From Cytobacillus firmus DS1 (GTDB taxonomy: Bacteria; Bacillota; Bacilli; Bacillales; Cytobacillaceae): 64,000 bases of DNA. The stretch is from positions 21,324 through 85,323 of the forward strand of contig NZ_APVL01000016.1 in the NCBI RefSeq assembly GCF_000565285.1. Direction: 5' to 3'. Numbering within the stretch: the stretch's first letter is position 1; every line of letters begins with the position of its first letter. Of this stretch, positions 36,211 through 44,206 are shown one piece after another. The notes beneath the pieces are model-generated. The model saw only the letters and a program-made list of their open reading frames with translations, was not told the DNA's origin and made no database searches. The position numbers and the translations under genes were made by a program.

Positions 36211-37142
36211 TAGCTCGCCTCCTTTTTGTGAAGCTTAATTCTCGGGTCTAGAACTCCGTATGCAATGTCCACCAGGAACAGCATAATAATCAAAATGGAG
36301 CTGTAAAAAACGGTGGTTCCCATTATGACGGGGTAATCTCGTGTATTGATGCTTTCTACGAAATACTTTCCCATTCCGGGAATGGCAAATATTTTTTCAA
36401 TAACAAAGGTGCCTGTCAAAATGCTGGCAGCAAGCGACCCCAATACAGTTACAACAGGCAGCAGGGCATTTCTCAGTGCGTGTTTAAAAACGATTTTCAC
36501 CGGTGACAGGCCTTTAGCTTTGGCGGTTTTGATGTAATCCTGTGTCAGCACTTCCAGCATGCTTGAACGTGTCAGACGGGCGATAATCGCCATGGGACCG
36601 GTCGCAAGCGCCAGAGTCGGCAGAATCATATGCTTTGGGCTTGACCATGTAGCCACCGGGAGGATTGCCAGGTTGACAGCAAGCTGCTGAATTAAGAGTG
36701 TGGCAAGCACAAAGTTTGGCACCGATATTCCCAGAACTGCTATGGTCATCGCTAAATAATCAATAAAGCCATTGTGCCGGAGGGCTGCTATGATTCCGAG
36801 GGCAATCCCTGAGAAAACAGCCACAATCAACGTGACAATTCCCAGTTCAAACGACACCGGGAACCCCCGTCCCAGCATTTCATTAACCGTCTGGGAGGAC
36901 TTTTTAATAGATGGTCCAAAGTCAAATGTTGCAACGGATTTCAAGTACATCCCATATTGGACATACAGCGGTTCATCCAAATGATAGAATTTCTCCAGAT
37001 TCCGCTGGACCGCTTCACTGGTGTTTCTTTCTTCATTAAATGGCGACCCGGGTATGGAGTGCATTAAGAAAAACGTCAGAGTGATAATGAACCAAAGTGT
37101 GACGACCATTGCGATGAGGCGTTTTATTATGTATCCAGTCAT
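36210..37142 (-). CDS. dppB: Dipeptide ABC transporter permease DppB
   Basis: A 310-aa permease with six helices. It starts MTGYIIKRLIAMVVTLWFI, typical for DppB, and includes SIPGSPFNEERNTS, the EAA loop region YIKTAKAKGLSPVKIVFKHA and FVIEKIFAIPGMGKYFVES. Together with DppC it forms the pore for murein peptides. It follows dppA after 13 nt. Confidence 0.95.
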   Translation of the reverse strand: MTGYIIKRLIAMVVTLWFIITLTFFLMHSIPGSPFNEERNTSEAVQRNLEKFYHLDEPLYVQYGMYLKSVATFDFGPSIKKSSQTVNEMLGRGFPVSFELGIVTLIVAVFSGIALGIIAALRHNGFIDYLAMTIAVLGISVPNFVLATLLIQQLAVNLAILPVATWSSPKHMILPTLALATGPMAIIARLTRSSMLEVLTQDYIKTAKAKGLSPVKIVFKHALRNALLPVVTVLGSLAASILTGTFVIEKIFAIPGMGKYFVESINTRDYPVIMGTTVFYSSILIIMLFLVDIAYGVLDPRIKLHKKEAS

Positions 37143-37155
37143 TCATTAACACTTC

Positions 37156-37980
37156 CTAACAGAATGTAGTTCTCATGGCCAGCTCAGTCATCACGAGCAT
37201 AGCCTGGTATGCTTCAAGAATATCTTTTGCCTGATAGCGGACAATGGTTGTATTTTCTTCTATCTCTGCACCAGGCATTAAAGCGGCCCACTCAGCCTGG
37301 CCGTAGTTGGCAAATTCAATTTTCAATACTGGGTTTTCCGGAGGCACGAGCGGCTTGACAAGATCTTTTTTGCTAAGCGCCTCTGCCGCTTTTTCTCTTA
37401 AAAGCTGGCCGGCTTTCGCCGGAGTAAGCGATTTCACTGCTGATCGTGATATCGTCTCTTTTACAACAGCTGTTGTAACATTCGGGATCAATTTCTCTGC
37501 TTCCAATGCCGCCTGGTCATCTCCGGCCACCATTAGGACCGGCACGCCATGATAGCCAGCCACATAAGCATTGAAGCCCATTTCTCCAATGGCATGATCA
37601 TTGATGTACATATGTCTTACACCAAAAATCATGGAGTGGGACATAACACCTTTCATGGAAGCACGCGCATGATATCCAACAAACATGGCTCCGCTGAAGC
37701 TTGAATCCAGGCCCTGAACCATTGAATATGGCTTAACATCACCAGTAATCAGCTGTGTCTCAGGGTGCATTCTTTCAATCAGCAGGTTGTTCATTTTCGA
37801 GTGGCTGTCATTGACAATCACCTCACTGCAGCCTTCTTCAAAGGCGGCTGTTACCACATGGTTTGCCTCATCAGTCATAATCACCCTGCTGCGTTCATAA
37901 TTGTGCTTCGATGAGCCGACATGAGTATGATCAGCCAGACCCGTAATTCCCTCCATATCAACTGATAAATAAAGCTTCAT
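37156..37980 (-). CDS. dppA: D-aminopeptidase DppA
   Basis: A 274-aa zinc-dependent, self-compartmentalising D-aminopeptidase (family M55) that acts on D-Ala-containing peptides in the cytoplasm. The zinc ligands known from the B. subtilis structure are all in place: Asp8, Glu10, His60, His104 and Glu133, and the catalytic His115 is also present. It is the first gene of the operon, with GGGGGA as ribosome binding site. A CodY-like box lies 58 nt upstream of the start codon. Confidence 0.97.
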   Translation of the reverse strand: MKLYLSVDMEGITGLADHTHVGSSKHNYERSRVIMTDEANHVVTAAFEEGCSEVIVNDSHSKMNNLLIERMHPETQLITGDVKPYSMVQGLDSSFSGAMFVGYHARASMKGVMSHSMIFGVRHMYINDHAIGEMGFNAYVAGYHGVPVLMVAGDDQAALEAEKLIPNVTTAVVKETISRSAVKSLTPAKAGQLLREKAAEALSKKDLVKPLVPPENPVLKIEFANYGQAEWAALMPGAEIEENTTIVRYQAKDILEAYQAMLVMTELAMRTTFC

Positions 37981-38037
37981 TTAAAATCCCCCAAAATATT
38001 ATATTATTATAGTTTTCTATATTGCGTATTATTTCTA

Positions 38038-38052
38038 TATTTTCTGTAAATT
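38038..38052. promoter_or_regulatory. CodY-like box upstream of dppA
   Basis: TATTTTCTGTAAATT matches 13 of 15 positions of the CodY consensus AATTTTCWGAAAATT. The dpp operon is a classic CodY target in B. subtilis, which supports it. Confidence 0.65.
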
Positions 38053-38085
38053 AAATCTGCAATTTATTTCATAAAATCTAAATAC

Positions 38086-38128
38086 AAAAAATCCAGCTAT
38101 CGGAGATGTTCTCTGATAGCTGGATTTC
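38086..38128 (-). terminator. Terminator of the DUF3870 gene
   Basis: A long stem AAATCCAGCTATC/GATAGCTGGATTT is followed on the minus strand by TTTTTTGTATTT. Confidence 0.85.
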
Positions 38129-38153
38129 ATCTGCGGAAAACAGAAAAAGCAGC

Positions 38154-38471
38154 TCATTTATTCATAATTTGTGTATATTTTATATGGGCATTTTTAAAGG
38201 CAACCATCAGGGCCTTTTGCGAGGAGCCGAAGTAGCGGCTTTCGATTTCTTCCATTACCTTGTCTGCTTCCAATATGGATTTGCCGACAAATATCGATTT
38301 AATAAATAATGAGGTTAAATTAATGGTAGATGAACATTCTGCATCTACAATTTCATCTGTTTCCCTGTCGATCACAAGACCGATAAAGAAGCCGTTATAT
38401 TTTTGCATAATCGGATTGTTCAGTGATGTTTTGCTGTCTCCGATGATATAGACGGTATTTTGTCTGTACAT
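38154..38471 (-). CDS. DUF3870 domain protein
   Basis: A 105-aa cytoplasmic protein matching DUF3870: MYRQNTVYIIGDSKTSLNNPI, GFFIGLVIDRETDEIVDAECS and SLFIKSIFVGKSI. The conserved Cys in DAECSSTINLT is present. Function is unknown; relatives occur near amino-acid utilisation genes. I chose ATG 38471 because GGAGG lies 7 nt upstream; the frame is open to 38597. It is expressed in the same direction as dppA but ended by a strong terminator. Confidence 0.82.
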   Translation of the reverse strand: MYRQNTVYIIGDSKTSLNNPIMQKYNGFFIGLVIDRETDEIVDAECSSTINLTSLFIKSIFVGKSILEADKVMEEIESRYFGSSQKALMVAFKNAHIKYTQIMNK

Positions 38472-38649
38472 GAAATTGCCTCCTGCAGACCGGATATTAT
38501 ATGAGGTGTTTATGAGGTTATCATAAACATTCATTATAATGCATGGCCCGTACCAAAATTGTAATACAACAGAAGCTGTATTACAATCATTTTTCAATAC
38601 TTTTCTAAATATTTTATCAATTGAATGTGTCCTTTACATGCGGATTCAA

Positions 38650-39840
38650 TTACTTTTGCCCTGCAAGTCTCAATGCATATTGCAGCAGGTCCTCCCCGCT
38701 CATGAGCCTGTCTCCCCCACCCTGTGCAAATTGCGGATTCCCGCCGCCTTTGCCGTTAATCTTCTGCAGCAGTTCTGCTGAGAGGCTCTTCATATCAGAT
38801 TCCGAATCTGCTCCCCTGGCACAGACAAATTGGAGTTTATCTGTGGTTTCATTGACTAGGATAACATCGGCATTCTCAGATTGGGAGGCGGTTAAGCGTG
38901 CCAGTTTCTGCAGTTCCTGGATGGATCGTCCCTCAAAGACTTTGCTGATGCACTTTCCCTTTTCGGCTGTGATCATTTCTTTTGCCTCATAAGCTAACAG
39001 TGCTTCCTTTGCTGCTTCCAGCTGCTTCTCCAGGTCTTTTCCATTTTCAATCAGGCGGCTGGCAGCTGAAGGCAGGTCCTGTTCTGGTGCATTTAGGAGC
39101 TGACTAAGATTCCCGGTAATTTCATGTTTGGCCTGAAGATGCGTGAGAATCCGGGTGCCGCAGATGAACTGTACACGAATTTTCTTTTTTTGGCGCTCCC
39201 AGTCCAATATTTTTACACCGGCTACCTGGCCGGTTGAAGCTGGGTGTGTTCCGCCGCATCCGTTATAATCAAACTCCGGAATGATCACAAGCCGAATATC
39301 TTCACTGACAGACAGCTGCTTGCGGAGCGGAAATTGGGAAGCTTCCTCTGCACTCACCCACCTGGATTCAATAGGGCGATTCTCAAGTATAATGGAATTA
39401 GCCAATCTCTCCGCTTCCTCTGCATGCCGGCCTGGCAGTTCACTGATTTCCAGATCAATTGTTAATGTTTCTTTGCCTAAATGAAAGCTGACTGTCTTAT
39501 AGCCGTAAAGCTCTTCAAATGCAGCCGATAATATATGCTGGCCGGCATGCTGCTGCATATGGTCAAACCGTCTGTTCCAATCGATCTCTCCTGATACTCC
39601 TGAAGTGGAAGGGTCCAATTCTCCTTCTAAATAATGACGGATTTCCCCTTCCGCTTCTTCCACATCTACCACTTTAATGCCATTGAGTGTCCCCTCATCG
39701 TGAGGCTGTCCTCCGCCAGTTGGATAAAAGGCCGTTTCTTTCAGGACTGCATATACCCTTTCCTTGTCGTCTGCCGCCTGATATACAAGTTCCGTTTCAA
39801 ATGTTTTTATATATGGGTTTTCATAATAAAGTTTTTTCAT
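38650..39840 (-). CDS. Alanyl-tRNA editing protein (AlaX type with DHHA1 domain)
   Basis: A 396-aa protein related to the editing half of alanyl-tRNA synthetase, expected to hydrolyse Ser- or Gly-tRNA-Ala. It has FYPTGGGQPHD near residue 43, the zinc motif HMQQHAGQHIL (about residue 97), the second ligand pair in CGGTHPASTGQV (about residue 202), and a C-terminal DHHA1 domain ending in GKGGGNPQFAQGGG. I chose ATG 39840 with GGAAGG 9 nt upstream; a TTG at 39849 abuts that site. It is a free-standing proofreading enzyme. Confidence 0.92.
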   Translation of the reverse strand: MKKLYYENPYIKTFETELVYQAADDKERVYAVLKETAFYPTGGGQPHDEGTLNGIKVVDVEEAEGEIRHYLEGELDPSTSGVSGEIDWNRRFDHMQQHAGQHILSAAFEELYGYKTVSFHLGKETLTIDLEISELPGRHAEEAERLANSIILENRPIESRWVSAEEASQFPLRKQLSVSEDIRLVIIPEFDYNGCGGTHPASTGQVAGVKILDWERQKKKIRVQFICGTRILTHLQAKHEITGNLSQLLNAPEQDLPSAASRLIENGKDLEKQLEAAKEALLAYEAKEMITAEKGKCISKVFEGRSIQELQKLARLTASQSENADVILVNETTDKLQFVCARGADSESDMKSLSAELLQKINGKGGGNPQFAQGGGDRLMSGEDLLQYALRLAGQK

Positions 39841-39950
39841 AGAGATCAACCTTCCTTATGCCTGTTCTATTTTTAAAACTACCGATTTTGCAGTTACAGG
39901 TCAAGTCAGCTATCAGTCAAGGGGAAATTATTAGTAATTTTATCCACACG

Positions 39951-39976
39951 GTTTATGCTTGTGGCGAAAAAGGTAT
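39951..39976 (+). promoter_or_regulatory. SigB-like promoter of the YflT-type gene
   Basis: GTTTAT at 39951-39956 and AGGTAT at 39971-39976 are separated by 14 bp. Each differs by one base from the SigB consensus GTTTAA / GGGTAT. Confidence 0.65.
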
Positions 39977-40019
39977 GTACACCAATAGATAAGCAAAAAT
40001 TATTAAGGAGATGATGAAC

Positions 40020-40784
40020 ATGGCAACAAACAAGCATATTGTAGGTGCATACGATACAGAACAGGAAGCTATTCAAGCGGTTGAAGAGTTACGAGCAGAT
40101 GGATACCGTCCTGAAGATATTTCCGTAATCAGTAAAAATAAAGACGATGTGGATGCCGTTACAGAAGAAACAGGCACAAAAACGGAAGAAGGATTAGCTG
40201 CCGGAGCAGCTACTGGCGGTGTTCTCGGAGGATTAACAGGTCTTCTGGCCGGTGTAGGGGCGTTGGCAATTCCCGGAATCGGGCCAATTGTGGCTGCCGG
40301 ACCAATTGCGGCTACATTAACAGGAGCCGCTGTTGGGGCAGGTGCCGGCGGCATTGCCGGAGCACTTATCGGCATGGGCATTCCAGAAGAAGAAGCACAT
40401 CGCTATGAAGCAGATGTCAAATCAGGAAAAATCCTTGTGTTAGTCGATCCTGATACGAAGTCTGCAGACTTTACTGACAGCTATACAAATACGGACCGCT
40501 CCGTTTTAGATGGAGACCGGACAACGTACACAAGCACTGATCCTCTAAACCCTGGCGAACTTGACCGCGGAACGAACGCTTTTAAGGATAACACCAGAAA
40601 CGGCAGCGGTGTTTGGACAGATGAGAATCTCGATTTAAACCGTCCGCTAAGCGGAAATCCGGAAGAATTGAAAACAGATGACCGTACAGTTTCAGCCTAT
40701 AACGATGATGTCGATACCCGCTATCGGGATGCTTATGACTTTAACAATGTCAGGGAGAACCGCAATAACCCTTATAAAGGATAA
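40020..40784 (+). CDS. General stress protein, YflT/GsiB-17M family, with glycine-rich core
   Basis: A 254-aa protein. The N-terminal domain HIVGAYDTEQEAIQAVEELR resembles the general stress protein 17M (YflT) domain. A glycine/alanine-rich hydrophobic middle follows (about residues 60-120). The C-terminal half is polar and repeats Asp, Arg, Asn and Thr, and is probably disordered. Start ATG 40020 fits the AAGGAG site at 40004-40009; ATGs at 40011 and 40014 are too close. The SigB-like promoter agrees with stress induction. Molecular role unknown. Confidence 0.82.
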   Translation: MATNKHIVGAYDTEQEAIQAVEELRADGYRPEDISVISKNKDDVDAVTEETGTKTEEGLAAGAATGGVLGGLTGLLAGVGALAIPGIGPIVAAGPIAATLTGAAVGAGAGGIAGALIGMGIPEEEAHRYEADVKSGKILVLVDPDTKSADFTDSYTNTDRSVLDGDRTTYTSTDPLNPGELDRGTNAFKDNTRNGSGVWTDENLDLNRPLSGNPEELKTDDRTVSAYNDDVDTRYRDAYDFNNVRENRNNPYKG

Positions 40785-41075
40785 TAAGAAAAGCGCAAGC
40801 GCCTTGCCCACGAAGGAACGCAGACTAAGAACGCCACGTCCTCCCAAAAGCTTCCGCTTTTGGGAGGCGATGATTATGCTGACGAAGCCTTCCTTGTCCT
40901 GCGGGCCACAGGCATAAGACGGTTCCTGTAAGAAGGCGTTTTTCCTTCTGAAAGGAAACGGCTTATGACCCCGAGTCCCTAGGAGCCGCAACAAGACAAG
41001 CTTGTGACCTCGAGGGGGTAGGCTGCTTGCGCAAGGCAGTTATCGACGTTCAAAGTTTTATACTTTCTTACCTTA
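40785..41075 (+). repeat. Dispersed GC-rich hairpin repeat, long copy
   Basis: It starts TAAGAAAAGCGCAAGCGCC and ends TTATCGACGTTCAAAGTTTTATAC plus TTTCTTACCTT, as in the copy at 32160. The middle is longer. It has CCTCCCAAAAGC/GCTTTTGGGAGG, a perfect stem, and an AAGCCTTCCTTGTC...AAGGAAACGGCTT arrangement, and shares GGAACGCAGACTAAGAACGCC with the copy at 55700. The rest of the gap to 41250 is AT-rich and contains an AAAAGAGCTATTCCC/GGGAGTGGCTCTTTT hairpin (about 41079-41117). Confidence 0.75.
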
Positions 41076-41250
41076 TGCAAAAAGAGCTATTCCCATATGT
41101 GGGAGTGGCTCTTTTTGCGCTAATATTGAAATTCGCAGCAGTTATATCGTATGAAAATTCCATATTTTTCACCTTTTTCCTCCTGATTTTCAAAGCTATA
41201 CTTAAATGTAATGGAATGGAAAAATAGGAATCTAGCGGGGGGAAATAATA

Positions 41251-41940
41251 ATGAGAAGAGTGTTGCCGGCACAAATTATTTCTCATAGTCAATTTGGTTA
41301 TAGGAAGCTGCCATCAAGTGTCAGATGCGAGTGCCCAAAATGCAGCAAACCCAGCCTTTTTACGATTAAAGCAAATTATAATCATACAAGCAAATCCAGC
41401 ATACTTTCCCATGGAAATTGTTCAGCCTGTAAGAAGGAATCCGTTTTTATCATGATACTCAATCAAGATGACCAATCAAGCGACGAGGCGATTCTTTATA
41501 TCTATGATCCTAATTCAGCAAAGGAGCTCCTGACTCAGCTGGAGAAAATAAAGGAAGTGCCGGTTGACCTGACACGGGCTTACCGATCAGCTTTAAATGT
41601 CAGCTATTCCAAAGATACGATTGCAACAGCTGTTATGTCCAAGCGCGTCCTCGAGAGTATCCTGAAAAATTTTCTTGGTGAAGAGGTCAAAGGGCAAAAC
41701 CTTTCAAAGCAATTTGAACTGCTGCCAAAACACGTAGATTTAGCAAGGCCCCTGCAGTCTTTAAGCCAACTGGCACAGCCAGGCAGCGCCTTTTACGAGA
41801 TGCTTGATCTTGAAAAGGACATTGATCTGGATATGGCCTCCCTATTGATGGAGCTTTTAGAGAGTTTAATAGAGTACTTATTTGTCCTGCCAAATAAAAT
41901 TGAAATGCTGCAGCAAAAACTAAATCATAAACTTCTCTGA
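41251..41940 (+). CDS. DUF4145-type protein with N-terminal zinc ribbon
   Basis: A 229-aa protein. Residues 26-60 contain two CxxC pairs (CECPKC and CSACKK), suggesting a zinc ribbon. The rest is helical and fits DUF4145: TAVMSKRVLESILKNFLGEE and FYEMLDLEKDIDLDMASLLMELLESLIEYLFV. DUF4145 domains occur alone or attached to restriction and defence proteins; nothing nearby links it to such a system. Ribosome binding site GGGGGG before ATG 41251, terminator downstream, single gene. Confidence 0.7.
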   Translation: MRRVLPAQIISHSQFGYRKLPSSVRCECPKCSKPSLFTIKANYNHTSKSSILSHGNCSACKKESVFIMILNQDDQSSDEAILYIYDPNSAKELLTQLEKIKEVPVDLTRAYRSALNVSYSKDTIATAVMSKRVLESILKNFLGEEVKGQNLSKQFELLPKHVDLARPLQSLSQLAQPGSAFYEMLDLEKDIDLDMASLLMELLESLIEYLFVLPNKIEMLQQKLNHKLL

Positions 41941-41950
41941 TCCCATATTT

Positions 41951-41988
41951 AACCCCCTTATCTTCCTGATTAAGGGGGTACTTTTTTA
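41951..41988 (+). terminator. Terminator of the DUF4145 gene
   Basis: ACCCCCTTA/TAAGGGGGT stem, loop of ten, followed by ACTTTTTT. Confidence 0.85.
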
Positions 41989-41991
41989 CTT

Positions 41992-42126
41992 TTAATTATT
42001 CAACTGTCTTTTGATCTGGTCTTCTGCCTGCTTTAAAATTTCTTCGTCGCCGGCTTCTTTATTAGTGATGATATTTGTTTGATATTTTAAACCTTCATAG
42101 TCAACTGTAACTGTAATTTCTTTCAT
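41992..42126 (-). CDS. BA3454-type short stress protein (44 aa)
   Basis: A 44-codon gene reading MKEITVTVDYEGLKYQTNII near its start and ending KQAEDQIKRQLNN. It resembles the short BA3454 family of stress-response proteins in Bacillus: a beta hairpin followed by one charged helix. The start ATG 42126 has AAAGGATCAGG upstream. It shares the intergenic space with the converging DUF4145 gene. Function unknown. Confidence 0.8.
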   Translation of the reverse strand: MKEITVTVDYEGLKYQTNIITNKEAGDEEILKQAEDQIKRQLNN

Positions 42127-42191
42127 TTTTCCTGATCCTTTCCTGATGTTTTACTATATAAATACCAACAAAAGGACGATTTAAAACTTCT

Positions 42192-42755
42192 CTATACCGG
42201 TTTCATTTGCTCTTCCAAAATACGGGCCAGCCTTTCTTTCATTTCCTCTTCCGTTACAACCAGACTGTGGCTGGACATTTTTGTTTTAAGGATAAGTTCG
42301 CAGCCTTCATTTACTTCCGGAGAATATCCATAGTATTTGTGATTTAAATCTATTTTTTTGAACTGGAAGGACTTTAGGTTTTTCCATGGAACAAACCTGC
42401 TTCCGCTTATAAAGCCGTTATCATAGACGGCAAAGACATTCAGGAGATCTTTGGCATTGATTAAAGGGATGAACAGAAGATAGAGATATGTCCAGCTGAA
42501 TTTCATATTATATTTACCGAGTATAAACATAATAACTAGAAATACCAGCATGACTGCATACATAATGAGCCCCAGCTTGTTCTTGGAGATAACAGGGCTG
42601 TCCGCTGTTTTTTGGGGGAATTTCCTTACTGCTCTCAGATCATTCCTATCTGAAGGAATAAGAGGAGTTTTCTTCATTTTTGTAATGAGGATTATATAGT
42701 GATAGCTGAAATAGATAATACATACCAGAAATAGGACCTCGAATATTATATTCAT
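42192..42755 (-). CDS. Small membrane protein of unknown function (187 aa)
   Basis: I do not recognise a specific family. The protein has an N-terminal helix (NIIFEVLFLVCIIYFSYHYI), a charged loop, two central helices (LIMYAVMLVFLVIMFILG and WTYLYLLFIPLI), and a soluble C-terminal domain containing VYDNGFISGSRFVPWKNLKSF, like PH-type or DUF5673-like membrane sensors. I chose ATG 42755 with GGAGG 8 nt upstream. It is a single gene, divergent from the MFS exporter. Confidence 0.7.
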   Translation of the reverse strand: MNIIFEVLFLVCIIYFSYHYIILITKMKKTPLIPSDRNDLRAVRKFPQKTADSPVISKNKLGLIMYAVMLVFLVIMFILGKYNMKFSWTYLYLLFIPLINAKDLLNVFAVYDNGFISGSRFVPWKNLKSFQFKKIDLNHKYYGYSPEVNEGCELILKTKMSSHSLVVTEEEMKERLARILEEQMKPV

Positions 42756-42850
42756 CGCACCCGCCTCCTTAATCATCTATACGATTCTAAATAGGAAAAG
42801 TTTCATCACTGAAAAAATATGATTGTGCAAACAAGCTAATTTGAATATAA

Positions 42851-42872
42851 TCTAATTAGATATATATCTAAT
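42851..42872. promoter_or_regulatory. Palindromic operator-like site upstream of the MFS gene
   Basis: ATTAGATATATATCTAAT (42855-42872) is a perfect palindrome overlapping TCTAATTAGA, also a palindrome. A related half-site AATTAGATAATTATC follows at about 42890. MarR-family operators often look like this, but no regulator gene is next to it. Confidence 0.4.
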
Positions 42873-42933
42873 CATTTTCTATAGCCGACAAATTAGATAA
42901 TTATCGAATCACTTTTCGCTGAGGTGCGTTAAC

Positions 42934-44157
42934 ATGACAAATTGGACTGTATGGAAACAGGAGAAAAATTATCAAAAGCTTTTTTGGGCTGGTGTCATTA
43001 ATGGAATTGGAAATCGATTTACACAGGTTGCGCTGCTTGCGCTGCTCTACCACGTAACAGGCTCTGGTGTCGCAATCGGACTTTTATTCGCCATTCGCAT
43101 GGCACCTTTTTTCTTCATTGCTCCAATAGGAGGCATGCTCGCAGACCGTTTTTCCAAGAAAGCCATTCTGGTAACAGTGGACCTGCTGAGAGTGCCAGCG
43201 GTCCTCTGCCTTCTTTTCGTAAGGGAACCAGGGGATCTATGGATTGTTTATACAAGCGCACTCCTGATCTCAATGGGCGAAGCCATCTATTCACCGGCCA
43301 GGATGTCTGCGATACCTGCGCTTGTAAAATCTGATCGGCTTATATATGTAAATGCGATTGAGCAAGTCATGGTCGGGGCAGTTCTGATTTTGGGATCAAG
43401 CACTGGCGGAATCCTCGCCTACTATCTGGGAAACCATGCTGCTTTTATAATTAACTGCCTTACCTTCCTGTTATCAGCGTATCTAATCTCAAGGATGGTT
43501 TTCCCATCAGTTTCTGAGGAAAATAGGAGGAAACCGGGAACATCGGCATCCATTTCACCAGGGAAACTGATTCTTGGCTCTTCCGCACTGGTTGCCTTTT
43601 TTATTATGATGCTGACCATGCCGCTCGCCAATGGAATAGACAATATTCTTGTCAGTATCTATGGACTGGAAGTTTTTGCTATGGGTGAGTTGGGTGTTGG
43701 GTTTATGTATGGCGCACTGGGGATTGGCCTTATTCTAAGCTCCTTTTTTTCTCATATGATGAAGCGCGGCCTCCTGGCACTTGCGATCATCTTCATCGCT
43801 TTAGAAGGCACAGGTCATATTTTACTAAGCCTCGCGCCAAGCTTTTACGCAGCTCTTTTCACTGTCGTGCTGATCACCTTTGCAGGCGGAATCGGCAACA
43901 TCTGCCTTGATACCGTTATGATGAAGTTCATACCCCGGTCCAGGCAGGGAACTTTTTTCGGTTTAATGGAGATGATCTCAAACCTTTCCCTGGCTGTCTC
44001 CATGGGTACAGCAGGATTCCTGCTGGAGATATTTGCTCCAAGGACCCTTAGCCTGATCATTGGCCTGGCCTATCTTATTTTTGCTATTATGTATGCACTT
44101 TTATTTGCACGAGTAGATCTTGTAAAAGAAAAGAGGGAGTTTATCAGGGGAATTTAG
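42934..44157 (+). CDS. MFS transporter (drug-exporter-like)
   Basis: A 407-aa transporter with twelve predicted helices. The MFS loop 2-3 motif appears as PIGGMLADRFSKKAILV (about residue 70). It begins TNWTVWKQEKNYQKLFWAGVINGIGNRFTQVALLALLYH, typical of the MefA/YfmI-like exporters, of which only the first part is quoted here in two pieces. The substrate is unknown. The ribosome binding site is GAGGTGCGTTAAC. A perfect terminator follows. Expression may be controlled through the palindromic sites upstream. Confidence 0.88.
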   Translation: MTNWTVWKQEKNYQKLFWAGVINGIGNRFTQVALLALLYHVTGSGVAIGLLFAIRMAPFFFIAPIGGMLADRFSKKAILVTVDLLRVPAVLCLLFVREPGDLWIVYTSALLISMGEAIYSPARMSAIPALVKSDRLIYVNAIEQVMVGAVLILGSSTGGILAYYLGNHAAFIINCLTFLLSAYLISRMVFPSVSEENRRKPGTSASISPGKLILGSSALVAFFIMMLTMPLANGIDNILVSIYGLEVFAMGELGVGFMYGALGIGLILSSFFSHMMKRGLLALAIIFIALEGTGHILLSLAPSFYAALFTVVLITFAGGIGNICLDTVMMKFIPRSRQGTFFGLMEMISNLSLAVSMGTAGFLLEIFAPRTLSLIIGLAYLIFAIMYALLFARVDLVKEKREFIRGI

Positions 44158-44170
44158 CTGAATAAAGAGA

Positions 44171-44203
44171 AAAGCCCTGCAGGCATTCATCCTGCAGGGC
44201 TTC
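44171..44203. terminator. Bidirectional terminator between MFS and RND genes
   Basis: AAGCCCTGCAGG/CCTGCAGGGCTT, a perfect 12-bp stem with a seven-base loop, T-rich on the plus side and A/T-rich on the other. Confidence 0.85.
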
Positions 44204-44206
44204 CTT

